In this document: positions 1 to 5,515 of the stretch, one piece after another
Layout: each line of letters opens with the position of its first letter
How positions within the stretch are numbered: the stretch's first letter is position 1
From: a virus
Length of the DNA stretch: 23,677 nt
Strand: one strand, 5' to 3'
Virus record (IMG/VR): IMGVR_UViG_3300048918_000005
Location: 1 to 23,677 of that record
Translations under genes and position numbers: made by a program
Notes under the pieces: model-generated
What the model saw: the letters and a program-made list of their open reading frames with translations, nothing else
Told to the model about the DNA's origin: nothing
Database searches by the model: none

Positions 1-135
1 AAGAGTACCGTGATTTGTTTGGGCAAGATGCCTCATCCCTAGCTCCTTGGCACGAACCATATACTCTGCTGCGGTATTGGTTCCATCCATGGATGAGTAG
101 TCATCGTGAAGGTGAAGTTCAACAGGCTGATTCAT
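1..135 (-). CDS. DNA polymerase III alpha subunit (DnaE-type), N-terminal PHP domain, partial
   Basis: Only the first 45 codons are in the window; the gene runs off the left edge. The visible N-terminus has the hallmark start of the PHP domain of C-family (DnaE) replicative polymerases: an early HLHDDYSSMDG motif (His-x-His followed by a Ser/Asp-Gly turn), then a helix ending KELGMRHLAQT and the second metal-ligand motif NHGT. In the family the PHP domain precedes the polymerase core and binds metals; the core would do DNA synthesis at the phage replication fork. The ATG at 135 has a good Shine-Dalgarno sequence, GGAAGGT, a few bases upstream. The gene follows a terminator and a candidate promoter, so it appears to be separately transcribed. 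The family call is strong for so short a fragment; whether the full polymerase is intact cannot be seen. Confidence 0.85.
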   Translation of the reverse strand, partial: MNQPVELHLHDDYSSMDGTNTAAEYMVRAKELGMRHLAQTNHGTL

Positions 136-163
136 TGATTACCTTCCTTGTTGTTGTAGCTCT

Positions 164-192
164 AGCCTAGCAGACCATGGCCTGACATGCAA
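164..192 (-). promoter_or_regulatory. Candidate promoter for the polymerase gene
   Basis: On the minus strand, TTGCAT (192-187), a 17-base spacer and TAGGCT (169-164) form a sigma70-type arrangement, with TGC directly before the -10 as an extended -10. The predicted start, near 157, gives a leader of about 20 bases containing the GGAAGGT ribosome site. It lies directly downstream of the terminator at 196-213, so a new transcription unit is needed here. The -10 is a weak match; the call rests on position and similarity to the other TGC-TATACT promoters. Confidence 0.5.
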
Positions 193-195
193 GAA

Positions 196-213
196 GCCCC
201 TCCGAAGAGGGGC
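196..213 (-). terminator. Intrinsic terminator with UUCG tetraloop
   Basis: Read on the minus strand, GCCCCTC-TTCG-GAGGGGC is a perfect 7-bp GC-rich stem closed by the very stable C(UUCG)G tetraloop, followed by a short pyrimidine-rich run (TTCTTGC). It begins about 15 bases after the stop codon of the ssDNA-binding protein gene and precedes the polymerase promoter. It probably ends the transcript carrying the SSB gene. The U-tract is poor, which is common in terminators of high-GC Gram-positive hosts. Confidence 0.8.
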
Positions 214-227
214 CCTTGTCTGTTTTG

Positions 228-1022
228 TTACCAACCAGCATTCATGTCGTAGCCAGCTCCACCAGACTTCTGAGTAGAAGCCTGAGCAGGTGCTGAATCA
301 GACTGTGAATTGTCGGACTTGGTGTCGTTGTAGGTCTCACCGTTGAAATACTGCTCCTGAGAAGCCTTCTCATCAGTTGCTTCGTAAGGGAAGTTCTTGA
401 TGATTCCGTTCTTCTCGTCATCGATGTTGTGAACTACAGCCTCACTGTCATCCAGAGGGGCATCCTTTGGAAGAGCCTTCAGAAGCCACTTGGTGTCAGT
501 ACCGGAACCCTTTCGGGTAATCTTGTAGTTCAGCTCAGTCAGGGAATTAGGCTGACCGTCAGGAACGTCAGGCTCTACTTCCTCGATAAGCTGCGCGAAG
601 AAGGTTGAACCCATTCCTCGTGAAACAATCATCGTACGAGGCTCTTCGCCATCCATGAAATCAACGAGAGCATTGATGTAGTAGTTACGCTTCTGGCCGA
701 ATTCCTTGTCACCAGCACGAGCACGCTCACAGCCATAGCAACGGCCTTCGTCCTCAATGGTACAAGAAGCACGGTACATACGTCGCAGAGACTTGACATA
801 GACGACGTGCTCAACGGCAAGAGTGCCGGTTCCACGAGCCTTGTCATAGCCCTCTGATTCTGGGTCGACTTCCTGAAGGAATCGAACCCTAACGCTCTGA
901 CCATCATTCAGGTTCAGGTACTCAACCTTCGGTGCGTTTAGACGGTCTTCACGTTCCTTTGCAGCCTGCGCCTGCTTTTCGCCAAAAGCACGGATAGCTG
1001 CTAGACCCTTTAGAGTTGACAT
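228..1022 (-). CDS. Single-stranded DNA-binding protein, T4 gp32-like with zinc motif
   Basis: This 264-aa protein would coat single-stranded DNA at the replication fork. Residues 41-50 (GQSVRVRFLQ) match the first beta strand of gp32-type OB folds. His72, Cys87, Cys95 and Cys98 form an H-x14-C-x7-C-x2-C arrangement, close to the zinc-binding set of T4 gp32 (H-x12-C-x9-C-x2-C). The N-terminus is a charged helix. The last 45 residues are low-complexity, rich in Ser, Asp, Gln and Gly, and end GYDMNAGW; SSB tails commonly recruit partners, but this one lacks a strongly acidic tip. The ATG at 1022 has an AGGAGAT ribosome site. Its own promoter lies upstream and a strong terminator downstream, so it can be expressed apart from the primase and helicase operon, as suits a protein needed in stoichiometric amounts. 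Function is inferred from motifs and position between primase and polymerase. Confidence 0.82.
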   Translation of the reverse strand: MSTLKGLAAIRAFGEKQAQAAKEREDRLNAPKVEYLNLNDGQSVRVRFLQEVDPESEGYDKARGTGTLAVEHVVYVKSLRRMYRASCTIEDEGRCYGCERARAGDKEFGQKRNYYINALVDFMDGEEPRTMIVSRGMGSTFFAQLIEEVEPDVPDGQPNSLTELNYKITRKGSGTDTKWLLKALPKDAPLDDSEAVVHNIDDEKNGIIKNFPYEATDEKASQEQYFNGETYNDTKSDNSQSDSAPAQASTQKSGGAGYDMNAGW

Positions 1023-1065
1023 TTAGTTTATAATCTCCTGTATTTATTCGAGGCTACCTAGAACC

Positions 1066-1105
1066 TACTAATGTTTAGTATAGCAGAATGGGACTCTTAG
1101 TACAA
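1066..1105 (-). promoter_or_regulatory. Candidate promoter and dyad upstream of the SSB gene
   Basis: Minus-strand TTGTAC (1105-1100), 17 bases, then TGC-TATACT (extended -10; TATACT at 1082-1077). The -35 overlaps the end of the primase gene. An inverted repeat, TACTAA-ACA-TTAGTA (1066-1080), overlaps the -10 and the predicted start point and could be an operator. The predicted leader is about 48 bases and includes the AGGAGAT ribosome site of the SSB gene. Confidence 0.65.
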
Positions 1106-2161
1106 GCCCCACCTGCGATACTCAAAGTTTGATACTGAATTCTGAATGCATGCCTTAATTTCACTGTCATGCATACCTCCAGCATCCTTTACTCCATTGG
1201 GATAAACCTCTTTGAAGCCATGTGAAGCCCACTTGATTCTCTTACGAGGAAGGGCATCTGCAATAGCCTTTCCGAGGTCACGACCTGGATTATGACCTGT
1301 ACATTTACCACGACACTTCTTACACACCGGGGAAATGTGGTCTTCTTTTCTGTCGAAGTCGGTCATGATGATGACGGTATCGAAGTATCGATTGAAGAAC
1401 TCAATGTGAATTGTACTGAGGTGTCCACCAAGCAATGCTACCGTACAAGGGTAACCAGCCTGATGTACTCTCATTGAGTCGAATGATGCTTCTGTAACCA
1501 CCACTGCATTACCGGCCGCCCTTGCTCTGTTCAGATTCCACATCGTTCGTGAAACTGGCAGGCCAGGTGAATTCTTGAATCTCTTTCCCTCGATACTACG
1601 ACCGATGAGGCCCACATGCTTTCCATCAGGAGAATGCATGGGAACAATAACCATTTCGTTACGTGCAGAGTAGCCAATTCTGAAGTGTTCTAGAGTTTCC
1701 TCTTCGAATCCCCTGTCTTCGACCATGTACCTTACAGCCTCTGGATATGCCCAGAAGTCATTGTACATACGGTCGAATGGCTCATCAGGAAAGATATTGA
1801 AGTCTCCTGGACTTGCCAACCTCTTCTGCCTACGCTCTGCAAGGCTAACGCGTCGAGTATCCTTGTGCTTCAGGATGAATCTAAGGGCTTCCATGAGATT
1901 GCACTTTCTCATCCTCATGACGAGCCCAGTAAGATTTCCTGATTCGGCACAGGCAGCGTTGAAGCAGATGTAGGTGCCATTGCGCTTGGATACGGAGAAG
2001 CTTGGGGTATCCGTGTTTCCATGAAATGGGCAGTAGCACAAAAAGTCGTTTCCCGTCTCGCCTTCTACATCCACGCCAATGCCCTGAATGACTACTGAGA
2101 TTTGTTCTTCTGTGTAGTCATTGACACTGGACGCCCATTCACTATCCCATGAATTTCCCAA
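1097..2161 (-). CDS. DnaG-like DNA primase (CHC2 zinc finger plus TOPRIM)
   Basis: This 354-aa protein should make RNA primers for phage DNA synthesis. The N-terminal CHC2-type zinc finger is Cys44-Pro-Phe-His47 with Cys66 and Cys71 in the usual PSFSV...YICF context. The TOPRIM catalytic fold follows, with Glu224 (VVVTEASFDS) and the Asp268-x-Asp270 pair (IIMTDFD). It is compact and lacks a recognisable C-terminal helicase-binding domain or fused helicase, so it probably works with the separate DnaB-like helicase encoded just upstream. Between the DxD pair and the following GRDLGKAIA helix is an unusual Cys280-x2-Cys283-x3-Cys287-x2-His290 cluster. The start is TTG at 2161, backed by a strong GGGAGGAG six bases upstream; no ATG lies nearby. 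Its first 70 bases overlap the preceding 98-aa gene in another frame. Confidence 0.9.
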   Translation of the reverse strand: MGNSWDSEWASSVNDYTEEQISVVIQGIGVDVEGETGNDFLCYCPFHGNTDTPSFSVSKRNGTYICFNAACAESGNLTGLVMRMRKCNLMEALRFILKHKDTRRVSLAERRQKRLASPGDFNIFPDEPFDRMYNDFWAYPEAVRYMVEDRGFEEETLEHFRIGYSARNEMVIVPMHSPDGKHVGLIGRSIEGKRFKNSPGLPVSRTMWNLNRARAAGNAVVVTEASFDSMRVHQAGYPCTVALLGGHLSTIHIEFFNRYFDTVIIMTDFDRKEDHISPVCKKCRGKCTGHNPGRDLGKAIADALPRKRIKWASHGFKEVYPNGVKDAGGMHDSEIKACIQNSVSNFEYRRWGLY

Positions 2162-2388
2162 GATTTTCTCCTCCCAACGTATATTCCATAGGCTGTTATG
2201 GTAAAGTCGTAATTGCTGTCTTGTCTATATTCAGTTGAGAAGTATGGTCCCAAGTCTAGCACTGGGACATATCCACCACCGCGCATTTCCTTTACCAGCA
2301 TGTCTTCAAATTGTGCTCTCAGCCGTGGAAAATCGGCATCATCAAGAATGACGCCCTCCACCTGAAACCTTTTGACATTGCTGTGCAT
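2092..2388 (-). CDS. Hypothetical protein in the helicase-primase operon (98 aa)
   Basis: I do not recognise this 98-aa protein. Its ATG shares the sequence ATGA with the stop codon of the helicase gene, implying translational coupling, and its 3' end overlaps the primase start by 70 bases. The N-terminal half (FQVEGVILDDADFPRLRAQF) looks like a beta strand followed by a helix; the middle (GGYVPVLDLGPYFSTEY, then YDFTITAYGIYVG) looks like a small alpha-beta fold. The region overlapping the primase start is polar and probably disordered (MTTQKNKSQ at the end). Position between helicase and primase suggests a replication accessory role, but this is context only. The overlap constrains both reading frames and supports the gene being real. 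Confidence 0.75.
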   Translation of the reverse strand: MHSNVKRFQVEGVILDDADFPRLRAQFEDMLVKEMRGGGYVPVLDLGPYFSTEYRQDSNYDFTITAYGIYVGRRKSWEIHGIVNGRPVSMTTQKNKSQ

Positions 2389-3608
2389 CAGAAACCGCCG
2401 TAGGATTCCTTCCAGACACCCTTATCGAGGTCTGCATCAATCTCAAACTCAAAGTCTGAACCGTGACGGTTCTTACGACAAATGACCTGCATAAGACCAC
2501 TGTCAGGGTCACGGTGAACCGCAAACGCCATATCAGCATCGTACTCGATAGCCTTTGACCAGGCAACCTGGTTAAGCATCGGAGCAGTCTTGGTGCTGTT
2601 CGTGTCATCAGCAGTTGCAGCAGTAATGTCAATCAGAGGAATGTTATTCGTGATTGCAAGCTGCTTGAACTCTCGTGAAACACCCATTGCACGCTCTACA
2701 GGAGAGTTTGAACGGTTGTTGTTTGAGAATAGCTGGTGATAGTCACAGATTACCAGGTCTGGACGGTGCTGCTCAATCTTGGCCTGAACAGTGTTAGGAG
2801 TAACATCGCCAACACCCTCGTTAGAAACGATGATGAATTCAGGCTTGCCAGTCAACTTCTTCTGACCCCAAGCACGGAAATTGTCGATGTCAATCTGACC
2901 ACGAGCAAAATCGGTCGCTGAGAACAGACCAGAACCCATAAGAGTATAAATTCGGTCTCGCATGTTCTCAGGAGACATTTCGAGTGAGACAATCATAGGC
3001 TTGAATCCACGTTCCCAAGCCTTGCAAGCAAGGTAGGAAGTGAACCAAGTCTTTCCCTTACCAGGCCAGCCAATAGCCACGATGAGGTGACCAGGTGCCA
3101 TACCTGTAGGATAAGCAGCGTCAATGGCCTTGATACCTGTAGGAATACCAGGTGAACCATTTGCCGCCGCCCGTTCACGAACAGATTCAAAGTGACGCTC
3201 AGCGGATTCATAATCCATGAGGTCAAGGTCTCGTACGTTGTTAGTGAACTTATTCAGTTTACCAAGCTCGGCAGATAGCTTGGCCAGAACTCGTGCTGGA
3301 GCCTCTGTATCCAGAAAGCTGTCAGCCTTGCCCATAATTTCAGTCATTCGAGTACGAAGGTACTCATTCTTCAGTTCATCAAGGTAATACTCAGGTTCTC
3401 CCTTTACATCTACTGCCTCAAGAAGACCGAATCGCTCCTGGAGCACAGAGACATCTGGAATAGCCTTGAACTGCATGTAATACTTACGCAGTCCAAGCCA
3501 GACGTCCTTGTGCGCCACGAATAGGTCATCAACGTTGTCAGCGAGTAGGGATGCCACCTGCTTTGAACCACAGATGGCGTTAATGAGCTTTGCCTCAGTC
3601 GTCGCCAC
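2388..3608 (-). CDS. DnaB-like replicative helicase
   Basis: This 406-aa protein is the likely replicative DNA helicase. An N-terminal helical region (to about residue 120), as in DnaB N-terminal domains, precedes a RecA-like ATPase core: Walker A GWPGKGKT (180-187), a catalytic Glu210 in MIVSLEMS, Walker B DLVICDYHQL (284-293) and the late basic motif CRKNRHG (377-383) expected to hold the arginine finger. The segment that in DnaB usually reads like LSQLNR is LIDITAATAD here, so the canonical glutamine is absent. The start is GTG at 3608 with GAGGAGG upstream; it overlaps the preceding gene by 14 bases, and its stop overlaps the next start (ATGA). Adjacent primase and a possible loader fit a replisome operon. 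Confidence 0.9.
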   Translation of the reverse strand: MATTEAKLINAICGSKQVASLLADNVDDLFVAHKDVWLGLRKYYMQFKAIPDVSVLQERFGLLEAVDVKGEPEYYLDELKNEYLRTRMTEIMGKADSFLDTEAPARVLAKLSAELGKLNKFTNNVRDLDLMDYESAERHFESVRERAAANGSPGIPTGIKAIDAAYPTGMAPGHLIVAIGWPGKGKTWFTSYLACKAWERGFKPMIVSLEMSPENMRDRIYTLMGSGLFSATDFARGQIDIDNFRAWGQKKLTGKPEFIIVSNEGVGDVTPNTVQAKIEQHRPDLVICDYHQLFSNNNRSNSPVERAMGVSREFKQLAITNNIPLIDITAATADDTNSTKTAPMLNQVAWSKAIEYDADMAFAVHRDPDSGLMQVICRKNRHGSDFEFEIDADLDKGVWKESYGGF

Positions 3609-3960
3609 TTACTGCCTCCTCATTTTTCTTTTCCATAGCAGCTACGAGAGCTGCCGTCTTGCGCAGACGTTCTACTCGCTTCCGGGCGTCTTCGACTACC
3701 TTCAGCCTGTTCTCATGGAGCTTGTCATACTTGTTAAGAAAAATCTGAACATCGTGACCAGGAGAGTCGCAAGTGAAGAAGTATTCAAGAGCCTTCTTTG
3801 CGTTACCATACTCAAGGTCATCGATTGCAGCCATGAAACCCCACTGTAGAGCATTGCTGTTTACAATGGGAGCCCGGTTGTATCGCTCCTTAAAGAGCTT
3901 TTTGTAGACACCGATAAGCTCGAATGCCTTCGCCCTTGGACTCTTCTGCTTCCTGGCCAT
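3595..3960 (-). CDS. Hypothetical replication protein, possible helicase loader (121 aa)
   Basis: This 121-aa, basic and mostly helical protein has no motif I can assign firmly. The N-terminal 80 residues (ELIGVYKKLFKERYNRAP, then a helix with IDDLEYGNAKKALEYFF) resemble the small helical modules seen in phage helicase-loader or replisome-organiser proteins. The C-terminal 40 residues form a strongly charged predicted coiled coil (VVEDARKRVERLRKTAALV). It lies directly upstream of the DnaB-like helicase, overlapping it by 14 bases, the usual place for a loader; that role is inference from position and fold impression. The ATG at 3960 overlaps the previous stop codon (TAATG). An alternative is a DNA-binding accessory protein. 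Confidence 0.72.
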   Translation of the reverse strand: MARKQKSPRAKAFELIGVYKKLFKERYNRAPIVNSNALQWGFMAAIDDLEYGNAKKALEYFFTCDSPGHDVQIFLNKYDKLHENRLKVVEDARKRVERLRKTAALVAAMEKKNEEAVSGDD

Positions 3961-4175
3961 TAGAGTTCTGAAATCTCCTTACCAGTCAAGTCCTTGACTG
4001 CCTTGGCAATCTTATCAGCAAGCTTGTCTTCCACCTTTGCAAAGACTCGCTCATATGCCTGGTCGAAGGTCTCGCCATTCCTGACATAATCTTCAAGCCC
4101 AACAGTTACCTTGACACTCTCAAAATTGCCGAGATTCTTTGTTACACCAATCTCAGCACTCACTGACTGCGCCAT
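3960..4175 (-). CDS. Conserved-looking small protein (71 aa)
   Basis: This 71-aa protein starts at the ATG at 4175, chosen over a GTG at 4202 because AAGGAGG lies six bases before the ATG and nothing suitable precedes the GTG. The first half (SAEIGVTKNLGNFESVKVTVGLE) is a beta hairpin with a NLGNFESVKV-type motif of a kind I associate with small phage proteins of unknown function. The second half is a charged amphipathic helix (YERVFAKVEDKLADKIAKAVKDL). It overlaps the previous gene by 23 bases, and its TAA overlaps the next ATG. It probably belongs to the replication operon; I cannot name a function. Confidence 0.75.
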   Translation of the reverse strand: MAQSVSAEIGVTKNLGNFESVKVTVGLEDYVRNGETFDQAYERVFAKVEDKLADKIAKAVKDLTGKEISEL

Positions 4176-4446
4176 CTTCTTCCTCCTTGTCTTCGATATC
4201 ACTCACTACTGAGAAACCAAACGGACGACCGTCCTCCGTCTCTTCGGTGGCGTCGTCCTCCTCTTCGTCATCGTACCCCAGCCTGCCGCTGATTTCAACC
4301 CAGCTCCGAGCAATGTCTGTAAGTGCCCTAGAGTCTCGTGTTTCCATAGCAAACTTAGCCGCAACGTCCAGAGCATTCGCTGCCTGAATAATAGCAATTG
4401 CAGGATTCAGCTTGTCACCGAACGGAGTGTATTTAGCTGTAGCCAT
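4153..4446 (-). CDS. Hypothetical protein with acidic C-terminal tail (97 aa)
   Basis: This 97-aa protein has an alanine-rich helical N-terminal half (PAIAIIQAANALDVAAKFAME, then LTDIARSWVEISGRLG) and a very acidic tail with two Glu/Asp runs (DDEEEDDATEETEDG and DIEDKEEEDG). Acidic tails of this sort often mediate contacts with DNA-binding proteins or mimic DNA; nothing here decides between these. The start at ATG 4446 is preferred over TTG 4458 because a GGTAGGT element sits just before the ATG and the TTG has no ribosome site; the choice is moderate. It begins five bases after the MerR-like gene ends and overlaps the next gene by 23 bases. Confidence 0.7.
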   Translation of the reverse strand: MATAKYTPFGDKLNPAIAIIQAANALDVAAKFAMETRDSRALTDIARSWVEISGRLGYDDEEEDDATEETEDGRPFGFSVVSDIEDKEEEDGAVSEC

Positions 4447-4451
4447 CTGAC

Positions 4452-4970
4452 CTACCAATCATTTTCTCGCCAGACCGGCGTATAGTTGCCATCTCTGGTC
4501 TTTGTGTATAGAACCACATCGTTGCGCATCATGGCAAGTAGCTCGGTTCGTGAAGGAAGGTTGTACGTTGCAGATGGTAGCCCATCCTTACGTGGTGCGC
4601 CATATCCTGTATTAACCAAATACTCATGCAAATCCAGAATATCCTTCTCAGACCACAGATACGTTCCCGGTCTCTCTTCACCATCTAGGCTATAGAGTCG
4701 GAAAGGCTGTCTAATCTTTCCTTCTTTTCTGTAAAGAAGGAGACTGTTTCTGTGCCTGCCAAGCATCCTCTGAACGTCAGAACCCTTGTAGGCTCTTTGC
4801 ATGTTACGCCTTGCAACAGACAGTACATACATGACTGTCTTCTTGTCAATGTAGTTCCACGCCAGTAGCGTGTCGGCTCCACGATTTACCTGAAGCCTCT
4901 TATGAGGGATACCATCCAGGAAGAAATAATTTTCTACCAGCCTCTTCTTCGGCCGCTTTTCCTTTCCCAT
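4452..4970 (-). CDS. MerR-like helix-turn-helix DNA-binding protein (172 aa)
   Basis: The central segment (about residues 63-113), YKGSDVQRMLGRHRNSLLLYR followed by GKIRQPFRLYS and YLWSEKDILDLHEYL, has the layout of a MerR-type winged helix: helix-turn-helix, basic wing, then a helix opening with WSEKD. The N-terminus is lysine/arginine-rich. The C-terminal part (YGAPRKDGLPS, then LPSRTELLAMMRNDVVLYTK, ending TPVW) looks like a second small domain. The start is ATG 4970 with GGAG upstream; a reading frame open to 5057 would run through the promoter and hairpins and lacks a ribosome site. As first gene of the replication operon, behind a promoter with a dyad across the -10, it could regulate its own operon. 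The transcription-factor role is inferred. Confidence 0.75.
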   Translation of the reverse strand: MGKEKRPKKRLVENYFFLDGIPHKRLQVNRGADTLLAWNYIDKKTVMYVLSVARRNMQRAYKGSDVQRMLGRHRNSLLLYRKEGKIRQPFRLYSLDGEERPGTYLWSEKDILDLHEYLVNTGYGAPRKDGLPSATYNLPSRTELLAMMRNDVVLYTKTRDGNYTPVWRENDW

Positions 4971-4990
4971 AAGGTCTCCAAATGATAAAT

Positions 4991-5016
4991 CCCCTGCGCA
5001 CTTGCGTACGCAGGGG
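4991..5016 (-). promoter_or_regulatory. GC-rich leader hairpin before the MerR-like gene
   Basis: CCCCTGCG (4991-4998) and CGCAGGGG (5009-5016) form an 8-bp stem with a 10-base loop. It falls in the predicted 5' leader of the MerR-like gene, just after the predicted transcription start and about 10 bases before the ribosome site. There is no U-run after it on the minus strand, so a terminator is less likely than an mRNA-stabilising leader structure or an attenuator. Confidence 0.6.
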
Positions 5017-5017
5017 T

Positions 5018-5057
5018 GTGCTATGTCGAGTATAGCACTTGGTCTATCACCTAGCAA
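5018..5057 (-). promoter_or_regulatory. Promoter with overlapping dyad, replication operon
   Basis: Minus-strand TTGCTA (5057-5052), exactly 17 bases, then TGC-TATACT (extended -10; TATACT at 5034-5029) is the best-formed promoter in the window. A 7-bp inverted repeat, GTGCTAT-N7-ATAGCAC (5018-5038), spans the -10 and the predicted start near 5022, the classic place for a repressor or MerR-type operator. It would drive the MerR-like gene and the small replication genes through helicase and primase. The -35 overlaps the end of the zinc-ribbon gene. Confidence 0.7.
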
Positions 5058-5226
5058 ACGTTGCTGAGTGGCTTTTCTCTCTCGCCATCAGCCATTGAGC
5101 TAGCTTGTTCTTGGTCTTATCGAGCATCCATCGGGCTCCGCACTCAATGCAGGCAAGCTCCAAATGAGTCTTATCGGAAAAGACTCTATCGATGAATATT
5201 CTTCCGCCACACTTCTTATGGTTCAA
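5047..5226 (-). CDS. Small zinc-ribbon protein (59 aa)
   Basis: This 59-aa protein has a His-x2-Cys pair at the N-terminus (NHKKCGGRIF) and a Cys-x2-Cys pair (LACIECGARWML) about 20 residues later, the pattern of a short zinc ribbon found in small phage proteins. The start is taken as TTG 5226, within the 3' end of the holin gene: AAGGTG lies about eight bases upstream and this start places the metal pair at residues 3-6. A GTG at 5286 would add 20 residues without a ribosome site. It overlaps the holin by 11 bases. No function can be assigned; zinc ribbons of this type may bind nucleic acid or protein. Confidence 0.7.
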   Translation of the reverse strand: MNHKKCGGRIFIDRVFSDKTHLELACIECGARWMLDKTKNKLAQWLMAREKSHSATFAR

Positions 5227-5464
5227 TTGTTGGCACCTTGTCCTTTGTATCAACGACAAGGGATGCACTTTCGGAGCTGCCAACACCAGCAGAACCTACA
5301 GAAGTAAGCAGGGAAATGAGCGCTGCCAGACCTGCCGTAGAAAGACCCTGTGTCCAGCTCACGTCAAGAAGACCTGTAGCTAGAGCGAGAATTGCCACTC
5401 CGGACTGAGCAAATGTCTTCACTGCACGCTCAAATGCATCCTTCCAAAACTTACTTGTTCTCAA
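5216..5464 (-). CDS. Holin, r1t-like, two membrane segments
   Basis: This 82-aa protein has the typical opening of r1t-type phage holins, FWKDAFERAVKTFAQSG, a short amphipathic helix before two hydrophobic segments: about residues 20-34 (VAILALATGLL) and 41-60 (LSTAGLAALISLLTSVGSAG), separated by DVSW. Holins oligomerise in the cytoplasmic membrane and time lysis. A polar C-terminal tail follows. The start is TTG 5464, the only reasonable one, with GGGAGG eight bases upstream. A local promoter and an upstream complement of the ribosome site suggest special control. No endolysin gene is next to it: the neighbours are a metallophosphoesterase and a zinc-ribbon gene. Confidence 0.85.
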   Translation of the reverse strand: MRTSKFWKDAFERAVKTFAQSGVAILALATGLLDVSWTQGLSTAGLAALISLLTSVGSAGVGSSESASLVVDTKDKVPTIEP

Positions 5465-5471
5465 AGACTAA

Positions 5472-5510
5472 ACCTCCCTTGCCCTTTTTGTTTATTATAG
5501 CATGGGAGGT
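5472..5510 (-). promoter_or_regulatory. Holin promoter within an SD/anti-SD inverted repeat
   Basis: Minus strand: ACCTCCC (5510-5504), TGC-TATAAT (extended consensus -10; TATAAT at 5499-5494), then GGGAGGT (5478-5472), the holin ribosome site. The two arms are perfect 7-bp complements. No clear -35 is present, but an extended perfect -10 can suffice. A transcript starting here, near 5487, lacks the ACCTCCC arm, whereas readthrough from the phosphoesterase gene carries it and could hide the ribosome site. Confidence 0.6.
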
Positions 5511-5515
5511 CTTAT

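Noticed and set aside
3508-3849. Plus-strand open frame of 113 codons antisense to helicase and its neighbour
   Set aside because: No supporting ribosome site, domain or gap; both minus-strand genes here are well supported.
4971-5057. Upstream extension of the MerR-like protein to a start at 5057
   Set aside because: The added 29 codons run through the promoter, dyad and leader hairpin and have no ribosome site, whereas ATG 4970 has GGAG.
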